From Caulobacter sp. FWC2 (GTDB taxonomy: Bacteria > Pseudomonadota > Alphaproteobacteria > Caulobacterales > Caulobacteraceae), in assembly GCF_002742625.1 (NCBI RefSeq), contig NZ_PEBF01000001.1, positions 1,612,001 through 1,676,000 of the forward strand: a stretch of 64,000 nucleotides of DNA. The letters run 5' to 3'. The position numbers were made by a program, and so were the translations under genes. Position 1 is the first letter of the stretch. Each line of letters starts with the position of its first letter. This document shows positions 63,325 to 64,000 of the stretch, piece by piece. The notes under the pieces were generated by a model, which had not been told where the DNA came from, searched no databases, and worked only from the letters and a program-made list of their open reading frames with translations.

Positions 63325-64000
63325 TCACCCCTCCGCCCGGTGCACGACACGCCCGTCGACCACGGTCATAAGCACCTGGCCTTGCAGGCGGCGTCCGTCG
63401 AACGGCGAGTTCTTGGACTTCGACAGCAGGCGGGCGGCGTCGACGATGATCGGGGCGTCGATGTCGCACAGCACCAGATCCGCCGGCGCGCCCGGAGCGA
63501 TGCGGCCGCCGCGCAGGCCCAGCAGCTCGGCCGGGGCCAGGGTGACGGCGCGGATCAGGTCGACCAGGGCGATGCGCTCGTCGTGATACAGCGACAGCAG
63601 GGCCGGCAGCAGGGTTTCAAGGCCCACGGCGCCGGGCACGGCCTCGTCGAACGGCAGGCGCTTGTCCTCGGCCGGGGCCGGGCTGTGCGACGAGACGACG
63701 ATGTCGATCAGGCCGCTGGCCAGGGCCTCGATCAGCGCCTGGCGGTCGTCCTCGCCGCGCAGGGGCGGGTTGAGCTTGGCGAAGGTGCGGTAGTCGCCGA
63801 TGTCCAGCTCGTTGAACGAGAGGTGGTTGATCGACACCGAGGCGCTGATCCGCAGGCCCTTTTTCTTGGCGCGCTGAAGCGTCTCCAACGCCTGGGCCGA
63901 GGTGATCTGGTCGACCAGGAGCCGGCCGCCGGTGGCTTCCAGCAGGGCGACGTCGCGCTCCAGCATGATCCGCTCGGCCATCGGCGAGATCGAGGGCAGG
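63325..64000 (-). CDS. Dihydroorotase-like protein, predicted inactive (PyrC'/PyrX type), 5' end outside window
   Basis: The C-terminal part of a dihydroorotase-fold protein; the frame is open through the window edge. The domain order is right (AKLNPPLRGEDDRQALIEALASG, DEAVPGAVGLETLLPALLSLY, APADLVLCDIDAP). Key metal and catalytic residues are changed: the metal-ligand His of the HxST segment is Gln in DQITS, the PHH pair is INH, and the TDHAPH aspartate is replaced by Ser (SSHSPA). Such PyrC' proteins act as structural partners of aspartate transcarbamoylase in pyrimidine synthesis. It is probably preceded by pyrB. Confidence 0.85.
   Translation of the reverse strand, partial: LPSISPMAERIMLERDVALLEATGGRLLVDQITSAQALETLQRAKKKGLRISASVSINHLSFNELDIGDYRTFAKLNPPLRGEDDRQALIEALASGLIDIVVSSHSPAPAEDKRLPFDEAVPGAVGLETLLPALLSLYHDERIALVDLIRAVTLAPAELLGLRGGRIAPGAPADLVLCDIDAPIIVDAARLLSKSKNSPFDGRRLQGQVLMTVVDGRVVHRAEG

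Overview
The window is about 64 kb of GC-rich chromosomal DNA (most genes have strong G/C at third codon positions) from an alphaproteobacterium of the Caulobacter type. The assignment rests on recognisable Caulobacter cell-cycle genes (spmX, mipZ, divK-pleD), on DivK and PleD of the lengths known from C. crescentus, and on possible CtrA, CcrM and sigma-54 signals next to them. It is ordinary core chromosome: I see no CRISPR array, prophage, insertion sequence or rRNA operon. The first gene (5' end) and the last gene (pyrC-like) are cut by the window edges.

Layout. 1-3.0 kb: a truncated His/Lys-rich protein, a MarR regulator, tRNA-Leu(CAA), a compositionally different coiled-coil membrane protein and an RBBP9-like hydrolase. 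3.2-8.8 kb: msrB, a DJ-1/PfpI protein, and a minus-strand pair made of a giant secreted LamG protein and a GlcG/HbpS-like protein. 8.9-13.7 kb: propionyl-CoA carboxylase alpha, two DUF805 membrane proteins, lipB and a small SpoA/FliN-domain protein. 13.7-16.9 kb: tRNA-Leu(GAG), mgtE and spmX. 16.9-27.2 kb: leucine catabolism (isovaleryl-CoA dehydrogenase; then methylcrotonyl-CoA carboxylase beta, methylglutaconyl-CoA hydratase, a DUF3667 protein and methylcrotonyl-CoA carboxylase alpha), interrupted by a methyltransferase and a cNMP-binding patatin. 27.2-28.6 kb: a gene-free stretch full of palindromes. 28.6-38.3 kb: DUF1489, panC, mipZ, a J-domain protein, an aminotransferase, a D,D-carboxypeptidase with SPOR domain, a phasin, a RidA/GDPD/acyltransferase operon and a flavin-fold stress protein. 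38.4-47.4 kb: DUF4287, HIT, clpS-clpA, a HAD/ROK/dinB operon, divK-pleD and rpmG. 47.4-64 kb: DUF6265, NUDIX, M20 amidohydrolase, aminotransferase, a CE2-like esterase, rnr, topA, a TonB-like protein, a TPR methyltransferase, plsY-dprA, a membrane protein and a pyrC-like gene.

Functional themes. Branched-chain and odd-chain acyl-CoA breakdown feeds central metabolism (pccA and the leucine genes share the biotin-carboxylase architecture). Cell-cycle and polarity functions (SpmX, MipZ, DivK, PleD) and proteolysis (ClpS/ClpA) are dispersed among housekeeping genes. Intergenic spaces carry several families of nested palindromes; two near-identical copies of one begin directly after TAG stop codons and lie between convergent genes, and one supplies the last codons of a neighbouring aminotransferase.

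The most unusual items are the LamG/GlcG pair, a very short minus-strand ORF with an almost perfect anti-16S Shine-Dalgarno and its own terminator, two diverged copies of an uncharacterised intergenic element, an apparently inactive dihydroorotase, a DinB polymerase with an added zinc ribbon, and several very small membrane proteins.
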